Shown here in pieces: positions 25,978-35,004 of a DNA stretch of 64,000 nt. The stretch's first letter is position 1; each line of letters begins with the position of its first letter. Where the stretch lies: assembly GCF_030816895.1 (NCBI RefSeq), contig NZ_JAUSYL010000001.1:2356001-2420000 (forward strand), given 5' to 3'. Under the pieces are notes generated by a model. The model saw only the letters and a program-made list of their open reading frames with translations. It was not told where the DNA came from and ran no database searches. The stretch comes from Clavibacter sp. B3I6. GTDB lineage: Bacteria; Actinomycetota; Actinomycetes; Actinomycetales; Microbacteriaceae. The translations under genes and the position numbers were made by a program.

Positions 25978-26805
25978 GTGCTCGCGTTCCGGCCGGCCTT
26001 CCGTGCGCTCGGCGGCCTGGCCCTCGACGGGATGCGCGTCGCCGCCCGCGCCGTCGACCTCGACTCCGGCGACGTCGTGCTCGCCGTCGACGATCACGTG
26101 GCGCTGCCCGCCGCCGGCCTCGGCCGCGTGCTGCTCCTCGTGGAGCTGTCGGCGCGCATGACCTCGGGCGACCTGTCGCCGCTGCACCTCGTCGACCGCC
26201 GGCCGGGCGACGAGGGCGGCACGGCGGGCCTGTGGCGCCACCTCGTGGTGCCGTCGCTGCCCGTCACCGACCTCGCGTCCCTCGTCGGCGCGACCGGCGA
26301 CGCCGCCGCGACGAACGCGCTCCTCGGCCTCGTCGGCCTCGACGCGGTGCGCACGCGCGCCGAGTCGCTCGGCCTGCGCCGCACGGCCCTCCTCGACGAG
26401 GCGCGCGGCAGCCGCGGGCCGGACGACGCCCCGCAGCTCTCCGTCGGGTCCGCCCGCGAGCTCGCGTCGCTCTTCGCCTCGCTCGTGCACGGCGAGGTGG
26501 TGGACGAGGAGACGAGCACGCGCGTGGTCGGCTGGCTCGCGCTCAACACCGACCGGTCGATGGTCGCGGCCTCCTTCGGGCTGGACGCGCTCGTCAGCCG
26601 CGGCGGCGAGCACGGCATGGCGCTCGTCGACTGCACGGGCGTCGACGCGGGCGTGCGCGCGGAGGCGGGCGTGCTCCGCGGCCCGCGCGGCGCGGTCGCG
26701 TACGCGGTCATGGTGCACTTCGACGACGCGGACCTCCGCGCCCGGCTCGCCGTGCGCGACGCCCTGGGCGTGGTCGGGCTCGACCTCCTCGAGCACGTGC
26801 ACTGA
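25978..26805 (+). CDS. Serine hydrolase / class A beta-lactamase-like protein lacking the catalytic SxxK
   Basis: A 275-residue protein with the overall layout of class A beta-lactamase-like serine hydrolases: LALDGMRVAARAVDLDSGDVVLAVDD, then a helix, and a region ATNALLGLVGLDAVRTRAESLGLRRTAL resembling the SDN loop and following helix. The nucleophile position, normally S-x-x-K at the start of helix 2, reads LPAAGLGRVLLLVEL, so both Ser and Lys are missing. It is probably a non-catalytic homologue that binds a ligand or protein. GTG 25978 is chosen because the earlier ATG 25897 precedes the terminator hairpin of pepO; that start would add 27 Arg/Gly-rich residues. Confidence 0.65.
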   Translation: MLAFRPAFRALGGLALDGMRVAARAVDLDSGDVVLAVDDHVALPAAGLGRVLLLVELSARMTSGDLSPLHLVDRRPGDEGGTAGLWRHLVVPSLPVTDLASLVGATGDAAATNALLGLVGLDAVRTRAESLGLRRTALLDEARGSRGPDDAPQLSVGSARELASLFASLVHGEVVDEETSTRVVGWLALNTDRSMVAASFGLDALVSRGGEHGMALVDCTGVDAGVRAEAGVLRGPRGAVAYAVMVHFDDADLRARLAVRDALGVVGLDLLEHVH

Positions 26806-26878
26806 GCCCGTCGGATCCGCGGGCGTAGAGTCGGATGTCGTCCGACCCCCCCCGCCCGGACGACGGAGGAGACCCCGC

Positions 26879-27631
26879 ATGACCGGCATGAACCCCGCCA
26901 CCGCCAAGCGCCTCGCCCGCGACGACGTCGCGCCGATGTACGCGGAGGTGGACGCCGCCATCGCCCGCGCGGAGATCCCCGGCACCCCCGAGTGGCAGGA
27001 GAAGGTGCGCGGCCGCATCGTCATGGTGCGCCACGGCCAGACCGAGTGGAGCGTCAACGGGCGCCACACCGGCACGACCGACATCCCCCTCACGGAGACC
27101 GGCGAGGAGCAGGCGCGGGCCGTCGGCGCCGTGCTCGCGGGCACGGACTTCGGGCTGGTGCTCGCCAGCCCCCGGTCCCGTGCGCTCCGCACGGCCGAGC
27201 TCATCGGCTACCGCGAGCAGGCCGAGGTCGACGACCGCCTCGTCGAGTTCGACTACGGCGCGTACGAGGGCCGCACGACCGCCGACATCCAGTCCGAGCG
27301 CGGCCACTGGGACCTCTGGACCGACGGCGTGCCCGCGGGCGACACCCCCGGCGAGACGGCCCAGCAGGTCCGCGACCGCGTCCTCCAGGTCCTCGAGCGC
27401 GTGCTGCCGGTGCTGGAGTCCGGCCAGGACGTGCTGCTCGTCGCGCACGCCCACGTGATCCGCGCTCTCGCCGTCGCCTGGGTCGGCCTGCCCCCGGAGG
27501 CCGGCGGGATCCTCACCCTCTCGACCTCGACGCTCAGCGAGCTCGGCTTCGAGCACGGCCGCCACGCGATCATGCGCTGGAACTGCCCCGCCACCGGCTG
27601 GGCGCCGTCGCCCGCGGGCGGCAGCCGCTAG
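26879..27631 (+). CDS. Histidine phosphatase family protein
   Basis: A 250-residue phosphoglycerate-mutase-like phosphatase. The phosphate-binding RHG motif is R51-H52-G53 in IVMVRHGQTEWSVNGRHTGTTD, with phosphohistidine H52. The second histidine is in VLLVAHAHVIRALA, and the acid is E in the DRLVEFDYGAYEGR region. About 45 N-terminal residues precede the domain. The ATG at 26879 has GGAGGAG eight bases upstream. Likely hydrolyses small phosphorylated metabolites; broad-specificity members are common in actinobacteria. Confidence 0.9.
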   Translation: MTGMNPATAKRLARDDVAPMYAEVDAAIARAEIPGTPEWQEKVRGRIVMVRHGQTEWSVNGRHTGTTDIPLTETGEEQARAVGAVLAGTDFGLVLASPRSRALRTAELIGYREQAEVDDRLVEFDYGAYEGRTTADIQSERGHWDLWTDGVPAGDTPGETAQQVRDRVLQVLERVLPVLESGQDVLLVAHAHVIRALAVAWVGLPPEAGGILTLSTSTLSELGFEHGRHAIMRWNCPATGWAPSPAGGSR

Positions 27632-27701
27632 CGCTCGGCATCGGCCCGGCGCGCCCCGTCGGCGCGGCCGCGCATCGGCCCGCCGCGTAGGATCGCCCCT
27701 C

Positions 27702-28685
27702 GTGGCACAGAAGAAGAAGCGCACCCGCACGGCCCCCTCGTCCTCCGCCCGCACCCGTCCGGGATCCCCGGCGAAGGCGCGCTCGGGGAACCCGGCCCAG
27801 GTCCGGAAGGCGACGGCGCGGGACTGGATCTCCGGCGCCCGCATCCGCACCCTCCCGCTCGCCGTCGCCCCCGTCGCCATCGGCGCGGGAGCCGCCCGCG
27901 CGATGGGCCCCGACGAGGGCGTCGACCTCGGCCTCGCGCTCCTCTGCCTCGCCGTCGCGGTGCTGCTGCAGGTCGGCGTGAACTACGCCAACGACTACTC
28001 CGACGGGATCCGCGGCACGGACGCCGTCCGCGTCGGCCCCGCCCGCCTCACCGGATCCGGCGCCGCGAAGCCCCGCACCGTGCTCACCGTCGCGCTGGCC
28101 TTCTTCGGCCTCGCCGCCGTGGCGGGTCTCGTGATCGTGCTGATCACCGGCCACTGGTGGCTGCTCGCCGTGGGCGCCGTCGCGATCGTCGCGGCCTACT
28201 ACTACACCGGCGGGAAGAAGCCGTACGGCTACGCCGGGCTCGGCGACGTGGTGGTCTTCGTCTTCTTCGGCCTGGTCGCGACCGCGGGCACGCAGTTCAT
28301 CCTCATCGGCCGGATCACGGGCGAGGGCTGGCTGGGCGGCGTCGCGGCGGGCGGCTTCGCGTGCGCGGTGCTCATGGTCAACAACATCCGCGACATCGAG
28401 CAGGACGGCAAGGTCGGCAAGCGCACCCTCGCGGTGCGTCTCGGCCCGCGCGGGTCGCGCATCGTCTACTGCGTCGAGATCGCGATCGCCTACGCGGTCG
28501 TCGTCTTCTTCGGCCTCTTCTACCCGAGGTCGCTGCTCGTGCTGTTCACGCTCGTGCTGGCGCTCCCGGCCGCGATCATCGCGTGCACCGGCCGCACCCC
28601 CAAGGAGCTGATCCTCTCCCTGCAACTCACGAGCATGGCCGCCCTCACGTTCGGACTCGGCCTCGGGGCGGCGTTCGCGTTCTGA
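27702..28685 (+). CDS. menA: 1,4-dihydroxy-2-naphthoate polyprenyltransferase
   Basis: A 327-residue integral membrane UbiA-family prenyltransferase. It joins 1,4-dihydroxy-2-naphthoate to a polyprenyl diphosphate, giving demethylmenaquinone. The Mg-diphosphate motifs are N97-D98-Y-S-D101 in VNYANDYSDGIRG and the second Asp-rich NNIRDIEQDGKVGKRTLAVRLG. A basic 40-residue N-terminus precedes the first of about eight helices. The GTG at 27702 is the only reasonable start. It works with menD, menF, menG and the polyprenyl synthase further right. Confidence 0.95.
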   Translation: MAQKKKRTRTAPSSSARTRPGSPAKARSGNPAQVRKATARDWISGARIRTLPLAVAPVAIGAGAARAMGPDEGVDLGLALLCLAVAVLLQVGVNYANDYSDGIRGTDAVRVGPARLTGSGAAKPRTVLTVALAFFGLAAVAGLVIVLITGHWWLLAVGAVAIVAAYYYTGGKKPYGYAGLGDVVVFVFFGLVATAGTQFILIGRITGEGWLGGVAAGGFACAVLMVNNIRDIEQDGKVGKRTLAVRLGPRGSRIVYCVEIAIAYAVVVFFGLFYPRSLLVLFTLVLALPAAIIACTGRTPKELILSLQLTSMAALTFGLGLGAAFAF

Positions 28686-28740
28686 GCGGGCACGCGCCGA
28701 TCGGTGCCGCAGGACGGCGCCGGCGCGGTCCGTCCGGCGG

Positions 28741-29022
28741 TCAGGTCAGGCGCTCGGTGAGGTGGACGGCGACCGGATCCCCGACGTCCTTGCCGAGCCT
28801 CCTCCGCAGCCCCGCGCTGATGGAGAGCATGTGACCACCCGTGCCGGTCGGCAGGAGGCCGGCCGTGAGCGGCTCGCCGTCCACGGTCGCGACGACCTTC
28901 ACCGCCTTGCCCGTGCCGAGGAGCTCGACCGAGCCGGGCACCTCGACGCAGGACCAGAGGTCGCCCTTCACGGTGACGCCGATGGGCGCCGTGAAGGCGA
29001 GGTCGAGGGGGCCGGCGCTCAC
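28741..29022 (-). CDS. DUF1905 domain protein
   Basis: A 93-residue protein of the DUF1905 family: a small beta-barrel with DLWSCVEVPGSVELLGTGKAVKVVATVDG in front and GGHMLSISAGLRRRLGKDVGDPVAVHL at the end. The family is widespread in actinobacteria and often fused to a YdeI/OmdA-like domain, but is alone here. Start GTG 29022. It is convergent with menA. Molecular role unknown. Confidence 0.82.
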   Translation of the reverse strand: MSAGPLDLAFTAPIGVTVKGDLWSCVEVPGSVELLGTGKAVKVVATVDGEPLTAGLLPTGTGGHMLSISAGLRRRLGKDVGDPVAVHLTERLT

Positions 29023-29111
29023 GGGTGCGGATCCTCCTCGACATGGTGGCTGATGCGGGCACGAGCGTACCGGGAGCCGGTGCTTCGGCTCCAGCCCCCG
29101 AGGGGACCGCG

Positions 29112-29486
29112 TCAGCTGCGCTCGCCCTCGCCGTCGGCGCGCGGGGTGGCAGCGCCCGAGCCGCCCGAGGCGCCGGCGTCGCGCGCGGCGGCGTCGGGGG
29201 ATCCCGCTGCCCGTGCCCGGCGCTCCGCGGCGTCGACCGCGGCGTCCTCGGAGTCGTCGTCCGCGACGGGCTTGCGTCGGCCCGCGGCGACGGCCTCGAG
29301 GTCCCGTGCCATCGCCTCGCGCTGGGGGCGCAGGAAGATGTACGACCCGCAGAACGACACCACCGCGCCGATGACGGCGGCCAGGGGCCAGAAGTCCGGG
29401 CTCACCGCGACCACGAGGCCGAACGGGACGGCGAACAGGAGGATGCGGACGACGGTGTAGACGAGCCAGTAGCGACGGGAACTCAC
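29112..29486 (-). CDS. DUF4229 family membrane protein
   Basis: A 124-residue protein beginning YWLVYTVVRILLFAVPFGLVV, with two transmembrane helices (about residues 8-27 and 31-52), then QREAMARDLEAVAAGRRK and an acidic, Ala/Gly-rich disordered tail. This is the actinobacterial DUF4229 family, commonly located next to menaquinone genes. GTG 29486 is the start, immediately before the first helix. It diverges from the PLDc_N gene. Function unknown; genomic linkage suggests an accessory membrane role. Confidence 0.82.
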   Translation of the reverse strand: MSSRRYWLVYTVVRILLFAVPFGLVVAVSPDFWPLAAVIGAVVSFCGSYIFLRPQREAMARDLEAVAAGRRKPVADDDSEDAAVDAAERRARAAGSPDAAARDAGASGGSGAATPRADGEGERS

Positions 29487-29622
29487 CGGGTCAGCATAGG
29501 TCGGACGGCTGGGCGGCATCCCGGCGGTCCTCGCGTCGCCGCCCCGCGCGTGCCCGACCCGCGCCCCTTCCCGCTCGCTGGACGCCCGGCTGCCTCCCCG
29601 GTTGCGGAGCTACCATCGGGAG

Positions 29623-30039
29623 ATGCCCCGCCTGCTGATCGGTCTCGCCGTCGTGATCGTGTTCTTCACGGTCTTCGTCATCGTGGACACCTCCCTGACG
29701 CCGCGGACCCGCATGCGCGGGCTCCCGAAGCCCGCTTGGATCGCGGTGGTCGTCCTGGTGCCCCTCATCGGCGGCATCCTCTGGCTCACGATCGGCAAGG
29801 ACCGCACGGACCTCGCCCGGGCCTCCGGCCGCCGCCTCGGTCCGGACGACGACCCCGACTTCCTCTCCGGCCTCGGCCGCACGCGCTCGGAGGAGGAGCG
29901 GATCCGCCGCCTCGAGCAGGAGCTCGCCGACCTCGACAGCGACGGGCCCGACAGCCCGCCCGCCCCGGGCGCGCCCGGCGGATCCCCGCGCCCCAGCCCG
30001 GACGACGACGACCGCGCGCCGGGCCGCCGGGACGCCTGA
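29623..30039 (+). CDS. PLDc N-terminal domain membrane protein
   Basis: A 138-residue protein with two transmembrane helices (MPRLLIGLAVVIVFFTVFVIVD and AWIAVVVLVPLIGGILWLTIG) joined by a short basic loop containing RGLPKPAWI. That pattern is the PLDc_N domain found at the N-terminus of cardiolipin synthases, here without the catalytic domain. A coiled-coil segment SEEERIRRLEQELADLD and an acidic/proline-rich tail follow. ATG 29623 has GGGAG upstream. It ends six bases before menD and is probably cotranscribed with it. Confidence 0.85.
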   Translation: MPRLLIGLAVVIVFFTVFVIVDTSLTPRTRMRGLPKPAWIAVVVLVPLIGGILWLTIGKDRTDLARASGRRLGPDDDPDFLSGLGRTRSEEERIRRLEQELADLDSDGPDSPPAPGAPGGSPRPSPDDDDRAPGRRDA

Positions 30040-30045
30040 CCGCCG

Positions 30046-31806
30046 GTGACCACGACCGACTCCCGCCCGTCCTCCACCGCACCCCGCACCGGCAACCCGT
30101 CCACGGACCGCGCCGTCGCGATGCTGCTCGCGCTCGTCCGCGAGGGCGTCACCGACGTGGTGCTGTGCCCCGGATCCCGCTCCCAGGCCCTCGCGCTCGT
30201 CGCGGCCGAGCTGGAGCGCGTCGAGGGCGTGCGCCTGCACGTCCGCATCGACGAGCGCGCCGCCGGGTTCCTGGCCCTCGGGCTCGGCGTCGAGTCCGGC
30301 CGTCCCGCGCCCGTCATCACCACGTCCGGCACCGCCGTCGCGAACCTGCACCCGGCCGTCCTCGAGGCGTGGCACTCGGGCGTCCCGATGCTGCTGCTCA
30401 CGGCCGACCGGCCCGCCGAGCTCCGCGGCATCGCGAGCAACCAGACCACGCGCCAGCCGGGGATGTTCGGCGACCGCGTCGTCGGCGTCGACGTGCCGGC
30501 GCCCGAGGAGACCGACGACGACCTCGCGCGCGACGCCGTCATCGCCCGCGACGCGTACCGCCGGGCGCGCGACGAGCGGACGCCCGTGCACGTGAACGCC
30601 GCCTTCCGCGATCCGCTGAGCGTCCGCGTGCCGGACCTCGCCGCGGCGGCCGCGGAGGCCCGCGCCGCTGCCGAGGCCGACGCTGCCGAGGCCGCCGCCG
30701 GTGCCGCCGCCGCGGACCCCGCCGACGTCCTCGACCTCCCGCACGGCCCGCGCACGCTCGTGGTCGCCGGGCACGCCGCGGGCGAGGCCGCCGAGGCGCT
30801 CGCGCGCGCCGGGGGCTGGCCGCTCGCCGCCGAGATCAGCAGCGGATCCCACTTCGGCCCGAACCTCGTCGTCTCCTTCCGGGAGCTGCTCGCCCGCCCC
30901 GGCTTCGGCGACCGCGTCGAGCGCGTGGTCGTGTTCGGGCATCCCACCCTCACGCGCGAGGTCCCGCTGCTCGTGGGGCGCGACGACGTCGAGGCGATCG
31001 TCGTCGGATCCACCGGCGGCGAGGACTACGACCCGCGCCACCGCGTCACCGCCCACCCGGCCGCCGTGCGCGTGGTCGGCGAGCCCGCCGATCCGACCGA
31101 GGCCCGCCGTTGGCTCGGCACCTGGGTCACGGAGAGCCGCGCGATCCTCGACCAGGCGACCGACGCCGACGCCGCGCCGCTCGTCCCGGCCGGCACCACC
31201 CCCGCCGAGCGCCGCGAGTTCGCGCGCGCGGAGCTCGCCGCCGTGCGCGCCGACGTGACGCGCCGGCACCTCGTGCGCGCCGTGTGGCAGGCCACCTGGC
31301 CGCACGACCGGCTCGTGCTCGGGGCGTCGCGCCTCATCCGCGAGGCCGACCGCGCGCTCCCCGGCAAGCGCGTGCGCGTGCACGCCAACCGCGGCCTCGC
31401 CGGCATCGACGGCACCATCTCCACCGGCCTCGGCGTCGCGCTCGCCTCGCAGGCCGGATCCGGCACCTCCGCCGCGGGCGTCACGCGTGTGCTCGTCGGC
31501 GACCTCACGCTCCTGCACGACGTCGGCTCGCTGCTGCTGGGCACGGGCGAGCGGGTCCCGCGGATCCAGGTCATCGTGGGCAACGACGGCGGCGGCACGA
31601 TCTTCGACGGCCTCGAGGTGTCGCGCACCGCCGCCCCGGACGCCATCGACCGCGTCATGTTCACGCCCCAGCGGGTGGACCTCGCGTCCCTCGCGCGCGC
31701 CTACGGCTGGACGCACCTCCGCGCGGCGACGCACGGCGAGCTGGAGGCGGCGCTCACGACGGCGTCCGAGGCGCCGCTCCTCATCGAGGTGCCGCTGGTC
31801 CGGTAG
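30046..31806 (+). CDS. menD: 2-succinyl-5-enolpyruvyl-6-hydroxy-3-cyclohexene-1-carboxylate synthase
   Basis: A 586-residue thiamine diphosphate enzyme of menaquinone synthesis. It combines isochorismate, 2-oxoglutarate and ThDP-bound succinic semialdehyde to SEPHCHC. N-terminal VVLCPGSRSQALALVAAE and the catalytic glutamate region RIDERAAGFLALG are intact. THPGMF-type QTTRQPGMFGD and the ThDP/Mg site VGNDGGGTIFDGLE near the C-terminus are also present. GTG 30046 follows the PLDc_N stop by six bases. Length is normal for actinobacterial MenD. Confidence 0.95.
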   Translation: MTTTDSRPSSTAPRTGNPSTDRAVAMLLALVREGVTDVVLCPGSRSQALALVAAELERVEGVRLHVRIDERAAGFLALGLGVESGRPAPVITTSGTAVANLHPAVLEAWHSGVPMLLLTADRPAELRGIASNQTTRQPGMFGDRVVGVDVPAPEETDDDLARDAVIARDAYRRARDERTPVHVNAAFRDPLSVRVPDLAAAAAEARAAAEADAAEAAAGAAAADPADVLDLPHGPRTLVVAGHAAGEAAEALARAGGWPLAAEISSGSHFGPNLVVSFRELLARPGFGDRVERVVVFGHPTLTREVPLLVGRDDVEAIVVGSTGGEDYDPRHRVTAHPAAVRVVGEPADPTEARRWLGTWVTESRAILDQATDADAAPLVPAGTTPAERREFARAELAAVRADVTRRHLVRAVWQATWPHDRLVLGASRLIREADRALPGKRVRVHANRGLAGIDGTISTGLGVALASQAGSGTSAAGVTRVLVGDLTLLHDVGSLLLGTGERVPRIQVIVGNDGGGTIFDGLEVSRTAAPDAIDRVMFTPQRVDLASLARAYGWTHLRAATHGELEAALTTASEAPLLIEVPLVR

Positions 31807-31844
31807 CGGGCGGACCGCCCCACGGCCTGCTCGGACGCAGGCGG

Positions 31845-32727
31845 TCAGGACGTGTAGTGCCCGGCCTCGATGTCGCCGAGCAGGGTCGGGCCGGTCGGCT
31901 CCCAGTCGACGAGACGACGGGTGGCGACGTTGGAGGCGGGCTGGTCGCCGCCGAGCAGGGCGCCGAACACACCCAGCTGCTCCGGGTCCACCGCCGAGGG
32001 CGGGCAGGCCGGTCAGCCGCCCGATGGCCTCGGCGACGTCGCGCATCGCCACGCCCTCCTCGCCGACGGCGTGCAGCACGGATTCGGCCGGTGCCGTCTC
32101 CAGGGCGATTCGGAACAGGCGCCCGGCGTCGCCGATGTGCACCGCCGGCCACCGGTTCGCGCCGTCGCCGACGTAGGCGGCGGTCCCGAGCCGGCGGTCC
32201 AGGCCGACGAGCGCGGCGATGAGGCCGTTCCGGTCGCCCTGCCCGTGCACGGTGCGCGGCATGCGCACGAGGCCGGAGCGGATGCCGCGCTGCGACAGGG
32301 CCAGCACCGCCCTGGCCGTGCGGGAGCGCACCCCGGCGGGGCCCTGGGGATCCAGCTCGTCCTGCTCGGTGGCGAGCTGCCCGAGGCTCGTGGGGGTGCC
32401 GGACGCGGCGAAGAACGCCCTGCCCGTGCCCTCGAGCGCGTCGCCGATCCTCGCGACGAGGCGCACCTCGTTCTCGACGGCGGCGTCGAACGCGTCGAAG
32501 TCGAGGGTGAACGCGAGGTGCGCGGTGGCGTCGGCGGCCAGCGCCTCGGCGACCAGCAGGTCGTGATCGGCCATGTCGCCCCTCACGGGGGCGGCGCCGA
32601 TCCGGCGGACCCTCTCGGCGGAGGCGTCCGAGCGGACCAGGCCGCGGACCTCGTGCCCGGCGGCGACGAGCTCGGTGGTGAGGGCGGTGCCGATCCAACC
32701 GGCGGCCCCGGTGACGAATGCGCGCAT
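31845..32727 (-). pseudogene. NAD-dependent epimerase/dehydratase (atypical SDR), frame broken near the C-terminus
   Basis: The gene encodes an extended-type SDR starting RAFVTGAAGWIGTALTTELV (Rossmann GxxGxxG) and continuing through YVGDGANRWPAVHIGDAGRLF to IGRLTGLPA. The frame then shifts, and the true C-terminus (AVDPEQLGVFGALLGGDQPA to EAGHYTS, stop at 31845) is read in another frame. The shift lies at about 31994-32000, and the span is 1 modulo 3, fitting one inserted base. ATG 32727 has AGGAGC upstream. It diverges from a TetR gene across repeats that look like its operator. Whether the break is real or a read error is open. Confidence 0.78.
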
Positions 32728-32790
32728 GCGAGTGCTCCTGTCCATGACGGGGTCACCGCGATCTGCCGCGCCCCGGACGAGCCCATCCCG

Positions 32791-32832
32791 GTGATGTGAC
32801 TCTGATGCATCACGGTACACCTGATGTGACTC
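32791..32832. promoter_or_regulatory. Repeat-rich operator region between epimerase and TetR genes
   Basis: TGATGTGACTC occurs at 32792-32802 and 32822-32832, 30 bp apart. Between the copies is the perfect palindrome TGATGCATCA (32803-32812), and GTGATG (32791-32796) with CATCAC (32808-32813) forms an inverted repeat. It lies mid-way in the 203-bp divergent region, which is low in GC for this genome. Confidence 0.6.
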
Positions 32833-32930
32833 AGTCCCGTCATTCGGCGGTCGTGAGATCGGAGTCCGGGACAGCTTGGGCGGCTGAGCGCGCTAAGGAT
32901 GCGACGCGGGCGCATCACTAGACTCGATGC

Positions 32931-33536
32931 ATGGCGCGATGGGAACCGGATACGCGCGGCCGCCTCCTGCGCGCCGCCGTCGAGCTGTTCGTCGAGCGCG
33001 GCTACGAGGCCACCACCGCGGCGCAGATCGCCGACCGCGCGAACGTGACCAGGACCACGCTCTTCCGGCACTTCGCCGACAAGCGGGAGATCCTGTTCCA
33101 GGGCCAGGACGAGCTGGTCGCGCTCGCCGCCGACGGGGTGGCAGCCGCCCCGCGCACGAGCACGCCCTTCGAGGCGCTCCACGCGGGGATCCTGCCGCTC
33201 TGCGCGGTGCACACGGAGGACCGCCGGGTGATCCGGCAGGGCCTCGCCTCCGTCATCCCCGCGAGCCCGGAGCTGCGCGAGCGCGCAGTCCACAAGCGAT
33301 CCGCCGTCACCGACGCGCTCCACGCCGCACTCTCGGACCGGCTGGGCGACGGCCGCCAGGCGGGCGTCCTCGCGGACCTCGGCGTGCGCGCGTACTACGA
33401 CGGCTACGCCGCCTGGATCCTCGCCGAGGAGAGGGAGCCCCTCGCCGAGGTGGTCCGCGCCGAGCTCGAGGCGGCGGAGTCCGCCCTGGTCCGCGTGGCG
33501 TTCTCGACGCTGGCGGCGTCCGCGCCGCGCCCCTGA
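32931..33536 (+). CDS. TetR family transcriptional regulator
   Basis: A 201-residue repressor. The N-terminal DNA-binding domain is GRLLRAAVELFVERGYEATTAAQIADRANVTRTTLFRHFADKREILF (residues 10-56), a textbook TetR motif. The C-terminal domain is helical and ligand-specific. The gene diverges from the epimerase gene across a repeat-rich 203-bp region and is followed after 70 bp by an MFS exporter. It plausibly controls both. The inducer is unknown. Confidence 0.92.
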   Translation: MARWEPDTRGRLLRAAVELFVERGYEATTAAQIADRANVTRTTLFRHFADKREILFQGQDELVALAADGVAAAPRTSTPFEALHAGILPLCAVHTEDRRVIRQGLASVIPASPELRERAVHKRSAVTDALHAALSDRLGDGRQAGVLADLGVRAYYDGYAAWILAEEREPLAEVVRAELEAAESALVRVAFSTLAASAPRP

Positions 33537-33606
33537 CGGCGCCGGGGTCGTCGCGGGGCGTGGTCCGCTCGTCTCGGAGCGCACGCTCGACACCCGCGCC
33601 CTCGGC

Positions 33607-35004
33607 GTGGTCGGATGGCGGGTGCCCGCCGACGAGACCGACCTCCGCCGCCCCGGCACCGGGCGCGACCGCGGATCCGGCGACGGCGTGGCCGCGAGCC
33701 GCCCGCCGCCGCCCGCCCGCACCGGCTACCTCGCCGTGCTGGCGCTCCCCGGTGCGCTGCGCGTGTTCCTCCCGGCGATGCTCGGCCGCCTCTCCTTCGC
33801 GATGGTCGCGCTCGCGCTGCTGCTCCTCGTCCAGGCGCGCACCGGTTCCTTCGCCGCCGCCGGCCTCGCGACCGGCGCGTTCGGCCTCGCCAACGTCCTC
33901 GCGTCGCCCGTGCGTGCGCGACTCGTGGACGCCCGCGGCCAGCGTCCCGTGCTCGTGGCGCTCGCGGTCGTCCACGCGCTCGGGCTCCTCGGGGTGCTCG
34001 CCGTCGTCCGCGTCGGCGCCCCGGTCGCGGTCGTCGTCGCAGCGGCCGCACTCGCCGGGCTCGCGATGCCGCCGCTGGGCGCCGCCATGCGCGTCGTGTG
34101 GGCGGCGCTCGTGCCCGACGCGCGGATGCGGACGCGCGCCTACAGCCTCGACGCCGTGGGGGAAGAGGTCCTCTTCACCGTCGGGCCGCTCATCGTGGCG
34201 GCGCTCGTCGCGATCGCGGATCCCGAGGTCGCCGTGCTCGCGTCGGCCGCCGCGAGCGTGGGCGGCACGGTGGGGATGACGTCGTCGCCCCTCTCCCGGG
34301 CGCAGGGCGCACGGCCGGCGCCGCCGCTGGACGCGCGGCGGGAGCAGGCGGTCCGCCGTCGGTCGGCGGATCCGCTCCGCCAGCCGCTCGTGATCCCCCT
34401 GCTGGTGACGCTCCTCGGGGTCGGCGCGGTGCTCGGATCCGTCGAGGTCGCGGTCGCGGCGCTGGCCGCGCGCGCGGACAGCACGGCGCTCGCGGGCCCG
34501 CTGCTCGCCGCCTTCGCCGCGGGCAGCGCGGTCGGCGGCCTGGCGTACGGGACGCGCGCGTGGCGGTCGCCCGCGCGGATCCGCCTGGTCGTGCTCGTGG
34601 CGGCGATGCTCGCGGCGACGGCCGTGCTCGCGGTGGTCGCGGCCCGGATCCCCGCCGCGCCGGATGCGCTCGCCCTCCTCCTGCTCGGCGCCGCGCTCGT
34701 CCCCGTCGGCCTGTTCCTCGCGCCGGCGATGGTGTCGGGATACCTCCTCGCCGACGAGCAGACCGAGCCGTCGGTGCGCACGGAGGCGTCCGCGTGGGTC
34801 AACACCGCGGTGAACACGGGTGTCGCGCTGGCGGCGGCTGCGGTCGGCGCGGTGGTGGACGCGGCGGGTCCCGTCGCCGGGATCGCCGGAGGCGCGCTCG
34901 CGGCCGTCGTGCTGCTCGGCGTCGCGGCTCCCCGCCTGCTCCGCCGACGGACGGAACCAGCAGCGGAAGCGGCACCGGAGCGCACGTCCGGAGGCGCCTC
35001 CTAG
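33607..35004 (+). CDS. MFS transporter
   Basis: A 465-residue major facilitator permease with 12 helices. A 30-residue Arg/Pro-rich N-terminus precedes the first helix, LPGALRVFLPAMLGRLSFAMVALALLLLVQ. The A-like loop motif after TM2 reads ARLVDARGQRPVLV. A cytoplasmic linker rich in Arg lies near residues 235-260. GTG 33607 is the annotated start; GTG 33691 just before TM1 is possible. It lies downstream of TetR in the same direction. Its TAG stop shares the sequence CTAG with the convergent menF stop. Confidence 0.85.
   Translation: MVGWRVPADETDLRRPGTGRDRGSGDGVAASRPPPPARTGYLAVLALPGALRVFLPAMLGRLSFAMVALALLLLVQARTGSFAAAGLATGAFGLANVLASPVRARLVDARGQRPVLVALAVVHALGLLGVLAVVRVGAPVAVVVAAAALAGLAMPPLGAAMRVVWAALVPDARMRTRAYSLDAVGEEVLFTVGPLIVAALVAIADPEVAVLASAAASVGGTVGMTSSPLSRAQGARPAPPLDARREQAVRRRSADPLRQPLVIPLLVTLLGVGAVLGSVEVAVAALAARADSTALAGPLLAAFAAGSAVGGLAYGTRAWRSPARIRLVVLVAAMLAATAVLAVVAARIPAAPDALALLLLGAALVPVGLFLAPAMVSGYLLADEQTEPSVRTEASAWVNTAVNTGVALAAAAVGAVVDAAGPVAGIAGGALAAVVLLGVAAPRLLRRRTEPAAEAAPERTSGGAS

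Noticed and set aside
24581..26161. A 526-codon alternative frame inside the M13 peptidase gene
   Set aside because: Arg/Pro/Ala-rich shadow frame; the peptidase frame carries all zinc ligands and is continuous.
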